A stretch of DNA of 54,327 bases from Sedimentisphaerales bacterium (GCA_016930645.1 JAFGGH010000065.1:1-54327); one strand, 5' to 3'. Counted from the stretch's first letter, positions 38,156 to 47,730 are shown. Notes: generated from the sequence alone by a model not told the origin. Made by a program: numbers and translations.

Positions 38156-39154
38156 ATGAAACTGTTAATTCTCAGTAACAATCCGGACAGAGCAAGCTTC
38201 CGCCAGCGGTTTGGCATATATATTGATTATCTCCGCACCGAGGGCATAGAAACCGAAGTTCACAAATTACCCAAAGATTATCCGGCACGCTGGGAACTGT
38301 TCAGGCAATCGGCCCATTACGATGGAGTTTTACTTCATAAAAAAACACTGAATTTTTTCGACGCCCGGATACTGCGAAAGCACGCTAAAAAAATCATTTA
38401 TGATTTTGACGATGCGATTATGTTCAGCCCGCACCATCCCGACAAAAAATACACTTCGCATTTTCGATTGTTCAAGAGAACAGCTAAGCTCGCGGATTGC
38501 GTTATCACGGGCAACGAATATCTTGCTGAGTACGCCAAAAGATTTAATCGCTGTGTATGGACCTTACCTACCGGAGTTGTACTTGATAGTTATAAAATAA
38601 ATGTTGAAAAGCCTGATGATGGTAAAATCAGGCTTGTCTGGATAGGAAGCAAAGCGACATTAAAATATCTTGCTGGACTTATACCTGTGCTCGAAGAAAC
38701 AGGTAAAAAATATGATAATGTTGTTCTCAGAATTATCGCAGACGATTTTATCGATTTGGAAAACATGCCGGTTGAAAAACACCGATGGTCCGCGCAGACC
38801 GAAGCTCGGGATTTGAAAGCCTGTGATATCGGCCTGGCTCCGTTACCTGATAATCTCTTTACTCGCGGCAAATGTGGCTTTAAGATATTACAATACTTCG
38901 CCGCCTCACTGCCGGTTGTCGCTTCGGCGGTTGGGATTAATAAAAAGTTCGTTAACGACAGTCACGCGGGACAGCTTGCTGATAACACAGAACAATGGAT
39001 TGAAGCAATAACAGAACTGGTCGGCGACGAACAGAAGAGAATTGAGGTCGGTCGAAAAAGTCGCGATTATATTAAGGATTTTGATTGCCATATCCTGGCT
39101 GAAAAATTAGCTGAATTTCTAATGTTATTTTTTGCCGTGACTAAAAATGAATAA
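38156..39154 (+). CDS. GT4-like glycosyltransferase (GT-B fold)
   Basis: This 332-residue protein begins KLLILSNNPDRASFRQRFGIYIDYLR, and its C-terminal donor domain contains RLVWIGSKATLKYLAGLIPVLEE and CDIGLAPLPDNLFTRGKCGFKILQYFAASLPVVASAVGINKKFV, the Glu/Asp-poor variant of the GT4 EX7E region. It starts 6 bases after the family 2 enzyme and overlaps the next gene, so all three belong to one surface-polysaccharide operon. Confidence 0.82.
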   Translation: MKLLILSNNPDRASFRQRFGIYIDYLRTEGIETEVHKLPKDYPARWELFRQSAHYDGVLLHKKTLNFFDARILRKHAKKIIYDFDDAIMFSPHHPDKKYTSHFRLFKRTAKLADCVITGNEYLAEYAKRFNRCVWTLPTGVVLDSYKINVEKPDDGKIRLVWIGSKATLKYLAGLIPVLEETGKKYDNVVLRIIADDFIDLENMPVEKHRWSAQTEARDLKACDIGLAPLPDNLFTRGKCGFKILQYFAASLPVVASAVGINKKFVNDSHAGQLADNTEQWIEAITELVGDEQKRIEVGRKSRDYIKDFDCHILAEKLAEFLMLFFAVTKNE

Positions 39155-39776
39155 GCAGACTAAAATAAAATTTAATCTCAAACAGGTCCTGTCGTCCGGC
39201 GGACCGATAGTTATCGATTTGGGCTGCGGAGCAAAAAAGAAAGAAGGGACTATTGGAATAGATTCGGTCGATTTACCAAATGTCGATATTGTAACGGATA
39301 TTGAACAGGGTCTGCCGTTTTTGCCCGAGAAAAGCGTCGATGAGATTTACTGCCGAAGTGTTCTCGAACACGTGGAAAACTTCGAGCTTTTGATGAGGGA
39401 AATGGTAAGAGTATTGAAAAAACAAGGCCGGGCACATATCTATGTGCCGCATTTTTCCAATCCATATTATTATTCGGATTACACCCACAGGCGATTCTTC
39501 GGATTGTACACATTCTACTATTTTGTCGAAGAACACTCTCAGCTCAGAAGAAAAGTGCCCATCTTCTATAGTAACGTCAGGATTAAAATTCTGAGATTAA
39601 AGTTGAAATTTCGTTCCCCTTTCTGGTTTTGCGATAAGGTTAAAAAACTCTTTGGCTGGTTTGTCAATCTTTGCGACTTTACAAGGGAATTATACGAGCA
39701 GAGCTTTTGCTATATCTGCCCCTGCGACGGCATAGAATTAATATTCGCTCCTGTAGATGGAAATGATTCGAAATAG
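39147..39776 (+). CDS. SAM-dependent methyltransferase (class I)
   Basis: This 209-residue protein has motif I VIDLGCGAKKKEGTIGIDSVDL and the later ILEHVE-type segment EIYCRSVLEHVENFELLMREMVRVLKKQGRAHIYVPHF, as in polysaccharide or lipid methyltransferases. It overlaps the preceding glycosyltransferase by 8 bases. Capping or decoration of the glycan is a reasonable inference. It is convergent with the kinase-fold gene 5 bases away. Confidence 0.8.
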   Translation: MNKQTKIKFNLKQVLSSGGPIVIDLGCGAKKKEGTIGIDSVDLPNVDIVTDIEQGLPFLPEKSVDEIYCRSVLEHVENFELLMREMVRVLKKQGRAHIYVPHFSNPYYYSDYTHRRFFGLYTFYYFVEEHSQLRRKVPIFYSNVRIKILRLKLKFRSPFWFCDKVKKLFGWFVNLCDFTRELYEQSFCYICPCDGIELIFAPVDGNDSK

Positions 39777-39781
39777 CTTTT

Positions 39782-41173
39782 TTAAAACAGCTCTTTGATA
39801 AGCTTCTGCAGGTCTTTGGCGTCCTTCTTTTTATAGTATGAATAAAGAAACCCTGTTCTGTGTCTTATCATAGCGTCAAGGTCGGTAATGCAGATACTGT
39901 CATCGGTTACCAGAATGTTCGATTTTTTTATGTCGCCGTGTGTAATTCGGTTTTGATGGAGGACTTCAACAACATCTTTTATTTGGCTCATGATATTGTT
40001 TAGATTTTCCTTATTTGGCTTTTCCTCGGTTTTATAACGGTGAAGATTTCTGCCGTTAACATATTTTGTAAGAATATAAGCCTGCCGGAGGAGCGATCCT
40101 TTATATTGCTCGATGAAAGCAAGCGGTTTCGGTGTCTGAACTGAAATCATACCGAGCAAATGGCCTTTAATCCATGATTTTCGGGCGCGGGAACCTTTGG
40201 CGGTGTGTCGCAGAGAATGCAGAAACCCCTTATGATTATATCGCTTTACCGCTACTTTGACTCCTGCTGATTCTATTAGTGAAACAAAGCATGTTCTTCC
40301 GCTTTTTAGTATTTGACCGGCCCTCATCAGAGAATCTATTTTCTCCGGCAACAGTTCTGCATCGAGTTTCTCAAAAAATTCCCTGTCGAATACGGCCAGA
40401 TAATCTTTTCGTTTTTTCCTGACCTGTCTTGTGCTTGTACGCAGACACTTTTTTAATCCTTTTCTGATTGCTTTTCGGTTGTGCTTGGCTGTGTATCTTT
40501 GTGCTGATAATTTATCTTCCTGCTCGAGCTTCCAGCCGCGCAACTCGACATATTGTTCCAAAAATCCGTTGGTTAAAGCAGCGGCGTCTTTTGGAATATA
40601 CCAGCACAACAAAGCTGCTTGTTTTATGCTCGCTTCTCTGTCTATAGGTCCGCCAAAAAATTTCATCCTTGCTGTATCAAGAGGATAAACTTCGGTTCCC
40701 CGAATAAGAAAATTGCCCATGTGTAAATCTGTTTGCATAACTCCCGCCGTATTCAGCTTTGCCAGCTCACCTAAAAGAAGCCTTAGAATTTCAAGTTTTT
40801 GTTCATTTGACCGGGCCCTGTTAAACAGCTCAATTGCTGTCTCTGATTTGCATATCTCTTCGATTACCATAACCCAGCCGCCGTTGTTGCTGTGTCCGTA
40901 AAAGTAAGTTTCAGGTGTGTTGATTTTTCTTTTCTTTAATTCGTTAAATCCCTGCCATTCTTTGAGAAGTTTCGCCTTTGCCCCGAACCCTTTTTCAAAA
41001 ATCTTTATAATCACAGGATGGTTTTGCCACCTGCCACGATATACGCTGCGTTTGCCGTCGATTTTTCGTAAAAGCTCTTCGCACAAAACCGTTTGATTTT
41101 TATTTTGCGGCGTACAGTGGTTAATAACAAGTTCGTATGGAATGTCGGTATTGGCTGGTATGGGTTGCTGCAT
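39782..41173 (-). CDS. Tandem kinase-fold protein, WaaP/KdkA-like (LPS kinase family)
   Basis: This 463-residue protein appears to hold two protein-kinase-like lobes. The first (about residues 25-220) has an ATP-site lysine in HPVIIKIFEKGFG and the catalytic loop QTDLHMGNFL with a later PLDTARMKF. The second (about 285-463) has VKVAVKRYNHKGF, the loop THGDIKKSNILV and the metal site ITDLDAM. Such folds in WaaP, KdkA and RIO-like proteins phosphorylate heptose or Kdo of lipid A core. The lpxI and lpxD genes just upstream support an LPS role. Which lobe is active is not known; both keep catalytic Asp residues. Confidence 0.72.
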   Translation of the reverse strand: MQQPIPANTDIPYELVINHCTPQNKNQTVLCEELLRKIDGKRSVYRGRWQNHPVIIKIFEKGFGAKAKLLKEWQGFNELKKRKINTPETYFYGHSNNGGWVMVIEEICKSETAIELFNRARSNEQKLEILRLLLGELAKLNTAGVMQTDLHMGNFLIRGTEVYPLDTARMKFFGGPIDREASIKQAALLCWYIPKDAAALTNGFLEQYVELRGWKLEQEDKLSAQRYTAKHNRKAIRKGLKKCLRTSTRQVRKKRKDYLAVFDREFFEKLDAELLPEKIDSLMRAGQILKSGRTCFVSLIESAGVKVAVKRYNHKGFLHSLRHTAKGSRARKSWIKGHLLGMISVQTPKPLAFIEQYKGSLLRQAYILTKYVNGRNLHRYKTEEKPNKENLNNIMSQIKDVVEVLHQNRITHGDIKKSNILVTDDSICITDLDAMIRHRTGFLYSYYKKKDAKDLQKLIKELF

Positions 41174-41182
41174 TGGTTTTTA

Positions 41183-42019
41183 TCAGTGTCCCGTGATAAT
41201 TATTCCAAGTTCGTCGGCCAGTTTTACGGTTTCTGGTTTGTCGATTATTATTGTTTTTTCAGCTTCGACTACAAGGCATTTAGCTTTGTTTTCGGCAAGG
41301 GCTTTTATAGTGTCAGGCCCCACACAGGGCACATCGAACCTCATATCCTGGTTCGGCTTGGCGGTTTTAATCAACGTCCACCCGCCCGCCGGGCAAAGCT
41401 TACCGACCCGTTCAATCATCTTAGCCGTTCCTTCGATAGCTTCAACGGCGATGACTTCTCTTTCCTTTACCGCGATTGCCTGGCCTATATCGAGCTCACC
41501 CATTTTCCTGGCAATCGGCCAGCCGAATTCAATGTCGTTGTTAATCGCGCCACCGGGTGCGATTTTTGTCATCGTGCCTTTTGTTGCTAAATGTTCCGAG
41601 CAATACATTGTCGAGTTCTCCAGAATTATGCCACCGCTGGCAAGCTCATCCGCAAGCGCCGCCAGCATACGGTCATTTTGCTTTTCCGCCTTTCTCAGCC
41701 GCCAGTACCAAATTCGCAGCGCCCGCCAGTCCGGAAGGTATTTAAGTATTCTGAAAGGCGTATAAATTCGTGTCTTGCGGACCCTGCCCACCATTATCGT
41801 TGTGGTAACATTATGCTTACGAAGCTTTTTTATCCATCTACCCGGCCTTGCAAGCGGGACCTCATAATAAATATCCACGTGTTCAGCAAGGTCTGACGCG
41901 GCGTTGTCCGCTAATCCCACACAGATAACTTTCAGTCCGGCTTTTTTCGCGCCGTCGGCAACAAGAAAAGGCAGCCTGCCCTGGCCAGCTATCAATCCAA
42001 GTACTTTTGAATCGCTCAT
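41183..42019 (-). CDS. lpxI: UDP-2,3-diacylglucosamine pyrophosphatase LpxI
   Basis: This 278-residue member of the former DUF1009 family replaces LpxH and hydrolyses UDP-2,3-diacylglucosamine to lipid X and UMP in lipid A synthesis. The N-terminal GLIAGQGRLPFLVADGAKKAGLKVICVGLAD and the C-terminal segments MTKIAPGGAINNDIEFGWPIARKMGELDIGQAIAVKEREVIAVEAIEGT, FDVPCVGPDTIKALAENKAKCLVVEA and KTIIIDKPETVKLADELGI are characteristic. It ends 9 bases before the kinase-fold gene starts. Confidence 0.93.
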   Translation of the reverse strand: MSDSKVLGLIAGQGRLPFLVADGAKKAGLKVICVGLADNAASDLAEHVDIYYEVPLARPGRWIKKLRKHNVTTTIMVGRVRKTRIYTPFRILKYLPDWRALRIWYWRLRKAEKQNDRMLAALADELASGGIILENSTMYCSEHLATKGTMTKIAPGGAINNDIEFGWPIARKMGELDIGQAIAVKEREVIAVEAIEGTAKMIERVGKLCPAGGWTLIKTAKPNQDMRFDVPCVGPDTIKALAENKAKCLVVEAEKTIIIDKPETVKLADELGIIITGH

Positions 42020-42062
42020 CGTCTTTGTTATTGCCTGAACTGAAATAAATTTAGAAAAAGCT

Positions 42063-43100
42063 TTATTCTGCTTCTTCTTCGATCTGTTTGACTTTTTGTT
42101 TCAGCATCTTGATGCTTTGCCGCATATCCGGTAGATATTGTATCATGCTGTAAGCCCGTTTACCGATATTGGCATCAATTGCCGGCGCTCCGAGAATGGC
42201 TTTATTATCACCGACATTGTTAATAACACCTGCCTGTGCGGCGATCATAACACAGTTACCGATATTAATATGCCCGACTATGCCGACCTGCCCTCCGACA
42301 ACACAATGATGACCGAGATTGGTCGAACCCGCAATACCGACCTGCGCAACCAATAAACAGTGTGGCCCGATTTTACTGCCGTGACCGATTGTTACCATAT
42401 CGCCGAGCTTGCTGTCCTGGCCGATTACAGTATCGCCCAGAGTCCCGCGCTCAATGCCGCAGCACGCCCCGATTTCAACATCATCTTCGATTACCACACC
42501 GCCTACCTGAGGTATCTTATGATGAACACCCTTATGAGTTGCATAACCGAAACCGTCCTCACCTATTACGGAATTGGCGTTTACTATGACCCGCTTGCCG
42601 AGTCTGCACCCTTCATATATGGTAACGTTGGGATAGATAATACAATCATTGCCCAGTATAACATTTTGACCTATATAACAGCCGGGATAAATGATGCATC
42701 CGTTGCTGATTCTCGCGCCGTCTTCAATTGTTACGAAATGGTGAATACGACAGTCGGAGCCTATCTTGGCCTTTTCAGAAATGCGGGCATCGGGACTGAT
42801 TCCAATCTTTTTATGTTTGCGATGACCGTGAAGAAGAACCATTATCTGCATAAAAGCGTAATACGCGTCTTCGCATATCAGAAGTGGAATTTGTGCTGAG
42901 GTAATTATGTCTTTGCCTACTATTACCGCACTTGCCTCGGTGGTCAAAAGCTCCTTTTCATATTTATTATTTGCAAGAAAGCTGATATCACCTTCTTTTG
43001 CCCTGCCCAGTGTCGATGCCGATTTGATTGTTACGCCGGGATTGCCTTTTATTTGCCCATCGACATATTGTGCTAATTCTGCGAGTGTTTTTTCTTTCAT
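42063..43100 (-). CDS. lpxD: UDP-3-O-acylglucosamine N-acyltransferase
   Basis: This 345-residue left-handed beta-helix acyltransferase adds the N-linked acyl chain in the third step of lipid A synthesis. It has the N-terminal uridine-binding domain (residues 1-100), about ten hexapeptide repeats (ISPDARISEKAKIGSDCRIHHF onward) and the conserved catalytic region GEDGFGYATHKGVHHKIPQVGGVVIEDDVEIGACCGIERG. ATG 43100 is preferred because AAGGCAG lies 9 bases upstream; a TTG at 43130 would add ten residues. It is in line with lpxI. Confidence 0.94.
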   Translation of the reverse strand: MKEKTLAELAQYVDGQIKGNPGVTIKSASTLGRAKEGDISFLANNKYEKELLTTEASAVIVGKDIITSAQIPLLICEDAYYAFMQIMVLLHGHRKHKKIGISPDARISEKAKIGSDCRIHHFVTIEDGARISNGCIIYPGCYIGQNVILGNDCIIYPNVTIYEGCRLGKRVIVNANSVIGEDGFGYATHKGVHHKIPQVGGVVIEDDVEIGACCGIERGTLGDTVIGQDSKLGDMVTIGHGSKIGPHCLLVAQVGIAGSTNLGHHCVVGGQVGIVGHINIGNCVMIAAQAGVINNVGDNKAILGAPAIDANIGKRAYSMIQYLPDMRQSIKMLKQKVKQIEEEAE

Positions 43101-43217
43101 TTCCGTCTGCCTTAAAAATTTGGTTTTCAACCATTAGTTTTACCGCCTAAAACACCGCATTATATCAAAGAACAAGCCTCGGTCAATATCATAATTCCCC
43201 TCCGTTATAGGGAGCTT

Positions 43218-44597
43218 CTATTTGCCGATGCAGAATTTGCTGAAGATATTATCGAGGATTTTTTCGTCGATGTGCTCCGCTTCCATTCTCGACAGCGTCT
43301 GATATGCCCCGCGAATCATCATCGCCGCTATCTCGTTGTTATCCCGCCCAAGTTCACTAATCGCCTGTTCAATATTATCAACAGCCTCGCTTACCGACTG
43401 CCTGTGTCTTGCCGTTAATAATACCCCGGCACTTTGCACATTGCCGGTTCCAGCTTGCTCCAAAAGCCTTTTATCAACTATCTCTTTTAACCGTTTGATT
43501 CCGTCGCGGCTTTTACTGCTGACCGCGATAAATTCGCTCTCAAATTTCTTTGTCAAGTTCGCAAGCCGCTGTGATATCTCAATTTGGCTTAACAAATCCG
43601 ATTTTGTGGCGGCGGCGATAATTACCTTGGGTTTGATAAGTCCTCTGATTTTGATATCTTCAGTTAAATCTTCCTTTGTTATATCGACACAGATAATTAC
43701 AACCTCGGCGCCGTTCAGTGCCTCGATTGCCGCTGCCTGGGCAAGTTCGTCTATTTGATTGTGAGCTTTTGTTATCAACCCGGCGCAATCGAAAACCACA
43801 CACAGGTTTCGCTCCAATTCCAATATGCCGGTCAGTATATCTCTGGTCGTCTTCTGCTCTGGTGAAACAATACTCCTTTGCCGTCCGAGCATGGCGTTCA
43901 GAAGTGAGCTTTTCCCTGCGTTCACCGCTCCTGCTATACCCACTGTGGCTAGGTCGGTGAGCGTTTCATAACTTATGCTCCCCTTTATTAATTTTTCGAG
44001 CTGATTTTTAACCGACTCCAAAAGCCGGACTGCCTCTTGCGTTTTAATAAACTCGATGTCCCCTTCGCCGAAATCCATCCCTGCCTCCAGCCTGCTCAGG
44101 CAGCTCATCAGTTCACTTCTTGTCTGATTAACCGTTTCCGTCAGCCTTCCCGAAAGCAGCTTCTGCGCCGCACCAAGCTGAAGACGGTTACCGCTCGTTA
44201 TGACCTTATTCACCGCTTCAGCCTGTGCCAAATCCAGCTTGCCGTTCATATAAGCCCTTGCGGTAAACTCGCCCGGCCCAGCCGGCCTTACGCCGTTTTG
44301 CAAAAATGAATTTATAATCGCCTCGGTTACCGACTGGTTGGACCAGGTATGAATTTCCACCAAATCCTCACCGGTATAAGACCGCCCCCCGGCGAATACA
44401 TAAACCGTCGCTTCAATCGTAAATTCATTATCGATGGATAATTTCCCATCAAAAATAGCTTGCTGATTTTGTTCGACTTCAGGCTTGAAGAATAGGTTGA
44501 TTTTTTTGATAGTCTCGGCGCCGGTGATGCGGATTATCACCAGCTTATCTGCCGCCGCCGAACTAATCGCAACAATCGTATCATTTAATTCGTACAT
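43218..44597 (-). CDS. mnmE: tRNA modification GTPase MnmE
   Basis: With MnmG this 459-residue enzyme installs the 5-carboxymethylaminomethyl group on wobble U34. It has an N-terminal tetrahydrofolate-binding domain (ISSAAADKLVIIRITG), a helical domain, an inserted G domain and the C-terminal FCIGK with the essential Cys. The G motifs deviate. The P-loop is GAVNAGKSS (usual GRPNAGKSS), the G2 region is KTTRD, G3 is DCAG in place of DTAG and G4 is TKSD in place of NKSD. yidC lies directly upstream, the common yidC-mnmE order. Confidence 0.93.
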   Translation of the reverse strand: MYELNDTIVAISSAAADKLVIIRITGAETIKKINLFFKPEVEQNQQAIFDGKLSIDNEFTIEATVYVFAGGRSYTGEDLVEIHTWSNQSVTEAIINSFLQNGVRPAGPGEFTARAYMNGKLDLAQAEAVNKVITSGNRLQLGAAQKLLSGRLTETVNQTRSELMSCLSRLEAGMDFGEGDIEFIKTQEAVRLLESVKNQLEKLIKGSISYETLTDLATVGIAGAVNAGKSSLLNAMLGRQRSIVSPEQKTTRDILTGILELERNLCVVFDCAGLITKAHNQIDELAQAAAIEALNGAEVVIICVDITKEDLTEDIKIRGLIKPKVIIAAATKSDLLSQIEISQRLANLTKKFESEFIAVSSKSRDGIKRLKEIVDKRLLEQAGTGNVQSAGVLLTARHRQSVSEAVDNIEQAISELGRDNNEIAAMMIRGAYQTLSRMEAEHIDEKILDNIFSKFCIGK

Positions 44598-44616
44598 CGC
44601 ATTTCGTATTGCGTAT

Positions 44617-44726
44617 GTTCTTTTTCATCCCCTCCCTTCCGGTCGGGGCTTGTATTTCGGGATTCGGGATTTTGTACCCTGTCCCCTAAATCCTGCTTGT
44701 CTCGCCGTAGCATTAGCGAAGGCGGA
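44617..44726. repeat. Repeat-filled spacer between yidC and mnmE
   Basis: On the minus strand it contains CCGCCTTCGCTAATGCTAC (44726-44700 region), a palindromic-family member, and CGAAATACAAGCCCC, shared with 32899-32913. It also has CCCGAATCCCGAAATAC and CAATACGAAATGC, both close to TACGAAT-type units. It separates two otherwise adjacent operon genes. Confidence 0.5.
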
Positions 44727-44730
44727 TACC

Positions 44731-46776
44731 CTAAAACTTAATAAACGGTTTGGGCTTTTTCTTTTTGACCTTGCCGCCTGTTTTGCTTGTTACTTCGACC
44801 ATACCTCGCGATTCCTGCTCTTCTTTCTCGCGGATATGCTTGCGGATATAGTACTGCTCTATCGCACCGGCAAATGAGCTTGCCATAATATAAAGGTTCA
44901 CTCCTGACGGCGCGTTGTACAGAATCAGCGGGAACATCAGCAGCATCATAAGCTTCATTATTTTCTGCTGCTGCTCCTGTTCCGGTGTCGCCGCCGCCTG
45001 CTGTGGCATTGTCTTTTGCTGCAAATAAAACGCCAGGCCCATTAGTATCGGCAGCAGGTTAAAAGAGCTCAGCTTAAAGCCCAATAGAGGAATTGTTACC
45101 GTTTGCCAGCTTATAAGGGCGTCCGGCACCGATAAATCCGTAATCCAGAACGGCAAAAACGCCGCGCCTCTCAAATCAATACTCGAATTAACAGCACTCC
45201 ACAAAGCTATCCAAAGCGGCATCTGGACAAACGTCGGCAGCATACCCAGCATCATATCCATTGGCGAAACGCCGCGCTCCTTTTGGAATTCGTTGATACG
45301 CTTCTGCATCTCCATATGGTTCTTTGCGTATTTCTTCTTGATTTCCTGTACTTCCGGTGAGCTGAGAACCTTGGTAAATCTGCTCATCCTCACCTGTCCC
45401 GCCTTGGTCAAAGGATGCAGAACAGTGCGGACGATAAACACTAAAATTATAATAACAATACCGTAATTAGGAATATAGACAAATAGAGCGTTCATCAGCC
45501 ACATAATAAAAAACGCCAAAGGCTGAATTATGCTGGTTGGACAGCAGCATCCGATGAAATCTATCGTGTGGAAAAAGCCTAAGTTTTTGTAATAGTCGTT
45601 GCTGTCAAACAGCTCTTTGTCCTTAGGTCCAAGATACAAATGAAAATTATAATCCTTGCCGCTGCCCTCAACGCCTGCCGGTGCAAGCGTCGCCGCCGAG
45701 ATTTTCATATCCAGCCCTATTGTCTCATCGCCGCTGTCGTTTTCGGTGTCACCGTCGGGGTTATAATATCTGCCGAATTTACCGCCTAACCAGCCGCAGA
45801 AATCCTTACCCTCTTCGGCAAGCGGTACAACTATCGCCGCAAAGTATTTGTTCGTTACCGCCGCCCATAGAAATTGGCAGTTTTTACGCTCAAGACGAAG
45901 TTCTTCAGCACTTTTAGCCTTTCTAAGTTTATTTATACCTACTTTTTTATTGCTTACTATCTGTCCTTTTCCGTCCTTAAATGCTGCCGCTACCCCTCTC
46001 ATATCGCTCCGCGAATCCTCTCTTGATACTCCTACCGCCCCGGTCATATTGAATCGAACATTTTGTTCTCTTGCTGAGAGGTTCTCGATATTCACATCAC
46101 AATAAACTAAGTAGCTGCCGGGCAGTATCGAAAAACTTTTTGTTACTTTAAGCACATCATTTCTGCTGACCTGGTCTGTTATCAGCGCCGTAAAAGTCGC
46201 TTTTTCACAGCCGCTTGCCACCTTTTCAACACCATCGAATTGCCAATACAGCTTATTAAGCGGCAGTTGAACTTTTCTGTCAATGAAGATAAGCTCATCG
46301 TTCGACATAGAAAGAATCTCACTGCCGTCGGTAAATTTTAGCGGATTTAACAAAACCAAAGGCCTGGGATTATTCGCGTCCCGGTCGCTGAAACCTTTGT
46401 GCTCACCGTCTTCGCTTATACCGTTGCTGAAGGTCGCTTTTTCTATAGATGCGCCTTTGGTATTGAGTTTTAGCTGGAGATGAAAACCTGTTTCGGGATT
46501 TTCGGTATTTGGGTCCTTGGCACCGATTATTACCGTCCGGGCCTCGGCGCTTTGAGCGCCCAGCACAACCTCAGCGGGACCCTGCGATATAGTTTGTTCT
46601 TTGGGTGCTTCCTTATTTCCAGCTTCTGCCGGTTCTTTGGTTTCGGTGGTATTTTGCAAAAGAATACAACGTTTTTTGTAGGCGTTATCTTTGAAGATCC
46701 CCGATTCAAATACCAAAAAACCACAAAACAAAAGGTAAGTAACAATAAGTGAAATAAAAATGAATTTAATCTTCAT
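44731..46776 (-). CDS. yidC: Membrane protein insertase YidC
   Basis: This 681-residue Oxa1-family insertase folds membrane proteins with or without SecYEG. An N-terminal helix (residues 5-25) is followed by a low-complexity linker and a periplasmic beta domain (about 60-400). The conserved five-helix core begins near residue 410 (SIIQPLAFFIMWLMNALFVYIPNYGIVIIILVFIVRTVLHPLTKAGQVRM). The cytoplasmic hydrophilic groove is represented by that Arg segment and by FPLILYNAPSGVNLYIM near the end. The tail KTGGKVKKKKPKPFIKF is basic and may bind ribosomes. No rnpA or rpmH gene lies upstream. Confidence 0.93.
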   Translation of the reverse strand: MKIKFIFISLIVTYLLFCGFLVFESGIFKDNAYKKRCILLQNTTETKEPAEAGNKEAPKEQTISQGPAEVVLGAQSAEARTVIIGAKDPNTENPETGFHLQLKLNTKGASIEKATFSNGISEDGEHKGFSDRDANNPRPLVLLNPLKFTDGSEILSMSNDELIFIDRKVQLPLNKLYWQFDGVEKVASGCEKATFTALITDQVSRNDVLKVTKSFSILPGSYLVYCDVNIENLSAREQNVRFNMTGAVGVSREDSRSDMRGVAAAFKDGKGQIVSNKKVGINKLRKAKSAEELRLERKNCQFLWAAVTNKYFAAIVVPLAEEGKDFCGWLGGKFGRYYNPDGDTENDSGDETIGLDMKISAATLAPAGVEGSGKDYNFHLYLGPKDKELFDSNDYYKNLGFFHTIDFIGCCCPTSIIQPLAFFIMWLMNALFVYIPNYGIVIIILVFIVRTVLHPLTKAGQVRMSRFTKVLSSPEVQEIKKKYAKNHMEMQKRINEFQKERGVSPMDMMLGMLPTFVQMPLWIALWSAVNSSIDLRGAAFLPFWITDLSVPDALISWQTVTIPLLGFKLSSFNLLPILMGLAFYLQQKTMPQQAAATPEQEQQQKIMKLMMLLMFPLILYNAPSGVNLYIMASSFAGAIEQYYIRKHIREKEEQESRGMVEVTSKTGGKVKKKKPKPFIKF

Positions 46777-46838
46777 ATTATTTTTTCTCTAATTTAAACT
46801 TAGGAATAATCAGTGCTTAATATTCAATATTCAATATT

Positions 46839-47615
46839 TTACCTTCCGTCTCTCAGTCTCTCTGCGTTGAAGTTATCAAGCTCATCGATTGCCTTGATTT
46901 TTTCAATTGTCTTTTCAAAATCGTATTCCAGCCGCACGAAATTCACCTCGTTATCTTCGATGTAAACATAACTTGCCCTGTTGTCTTTATCTCTCGGCTG
47001 ACCGACCGAGCCTATATTGATAATTGCCTTTTCGTCGCCCAGTATCGGGTAACGTTCGCCGAGTTCTTCGGGCAGATAGAAGTCCGGCTCATCCAGAAAT
47101 ACGCCCGGCAGGTGGGTATGACCCACAAAGCAGATATGGTCGATTTTGTCAAACAGGGTTTTTATCTTCATCGGATTGGTATAAACATCATCCGGGAATA
47201 TATATTCATTTATCGGCTTGCGAGGGCTTGCGTGAAGAAAATCTATGGTCACCTTTTCATCTCCAGACTTGAAATTCAATGTCTTCCGCATCGGCAGATG
47301 ACCGAGAAATTCCCACCATTTCTCCCTCGACGCCTGATTTTTTTCAGTCTCCAGCACCTCACGCGTCCAGAAGCTTGCCTGCTCGGCGGCGTAATTAAAA
47401 TTTGTCGGCTCGTAGAAGACCGCGTAATCATGGTTGCCCAGTACGCACAATTTTGTCTTTTCGATAACCAAATCGAGACAGGGTTTCGGGTCCGGACCGT
47501 AGCCGACCACATCGCCGAGGCAATAAATGGTCTTTATGCCTCGTTTCTCGATATCTGCCAGCACTACAGTCAGGGCCTCGATATTCGAGTGTATATCACT
47601 GATAATTGCAAACAT
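46839..47615 (-). CDS. Calcineurin-like metallophosphoesterase
   Basis: This 258-residue protein begins MFAIISDIHSNIEAL and has the motifs DIHSN, GDVVGYGPDP, GNHDYAV, FVGHTHLPG and GSVGQPRDKDNRASY, placing it with the YfcE/MJ0936-type phosphodiesterases that bind two metal ions. Substrate is unknown; nucleotide or general phosphodiesters are typical. It is divergent from the lptB operon across a 183-base spacer. Confidence 0.85.
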   Translation of the reverse strand: MFAIISDIHSNIEALTVVLADIEKRGIKTIYCLGDVVGYGPDPKPCLDLVIEKTKLCVLGNHDYAVFYEPTNFNYAAEQASFWTREVLETEKNQASREKWWEFLGHLPMRKTLNFKSGDEKVTIDFLHASPRKPINEYIFPDDVYTNPMKIKTLFDKIDHICFVGHTHLPGVFLDEPDFYLPEELGERYPILGDEKAIINIGSVGQPRDKDNRASYVYIEDNEVNFVRLEYDFEKTIEKIKAIDELDNFNAERLRDGR

Positions 47616-47730
47616 AAGCTGCTCTTATTGTAAAAATCACTGCTTCTTTTTAGCAAAAATGTAATTGATAGCAAAAAGATTACAATAATGCCAGTATATT
47701 TATCCGCCTGCCAAAGAGCAATAACAGTTC

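Noticed and set aside
41093-42899. Plus-strand ORFs opposite lpxI and lpxD (up to 207 codons)
   Set aside because: They are antisense to genes with clear family motifs and lack ribosome-binding sites or domains.
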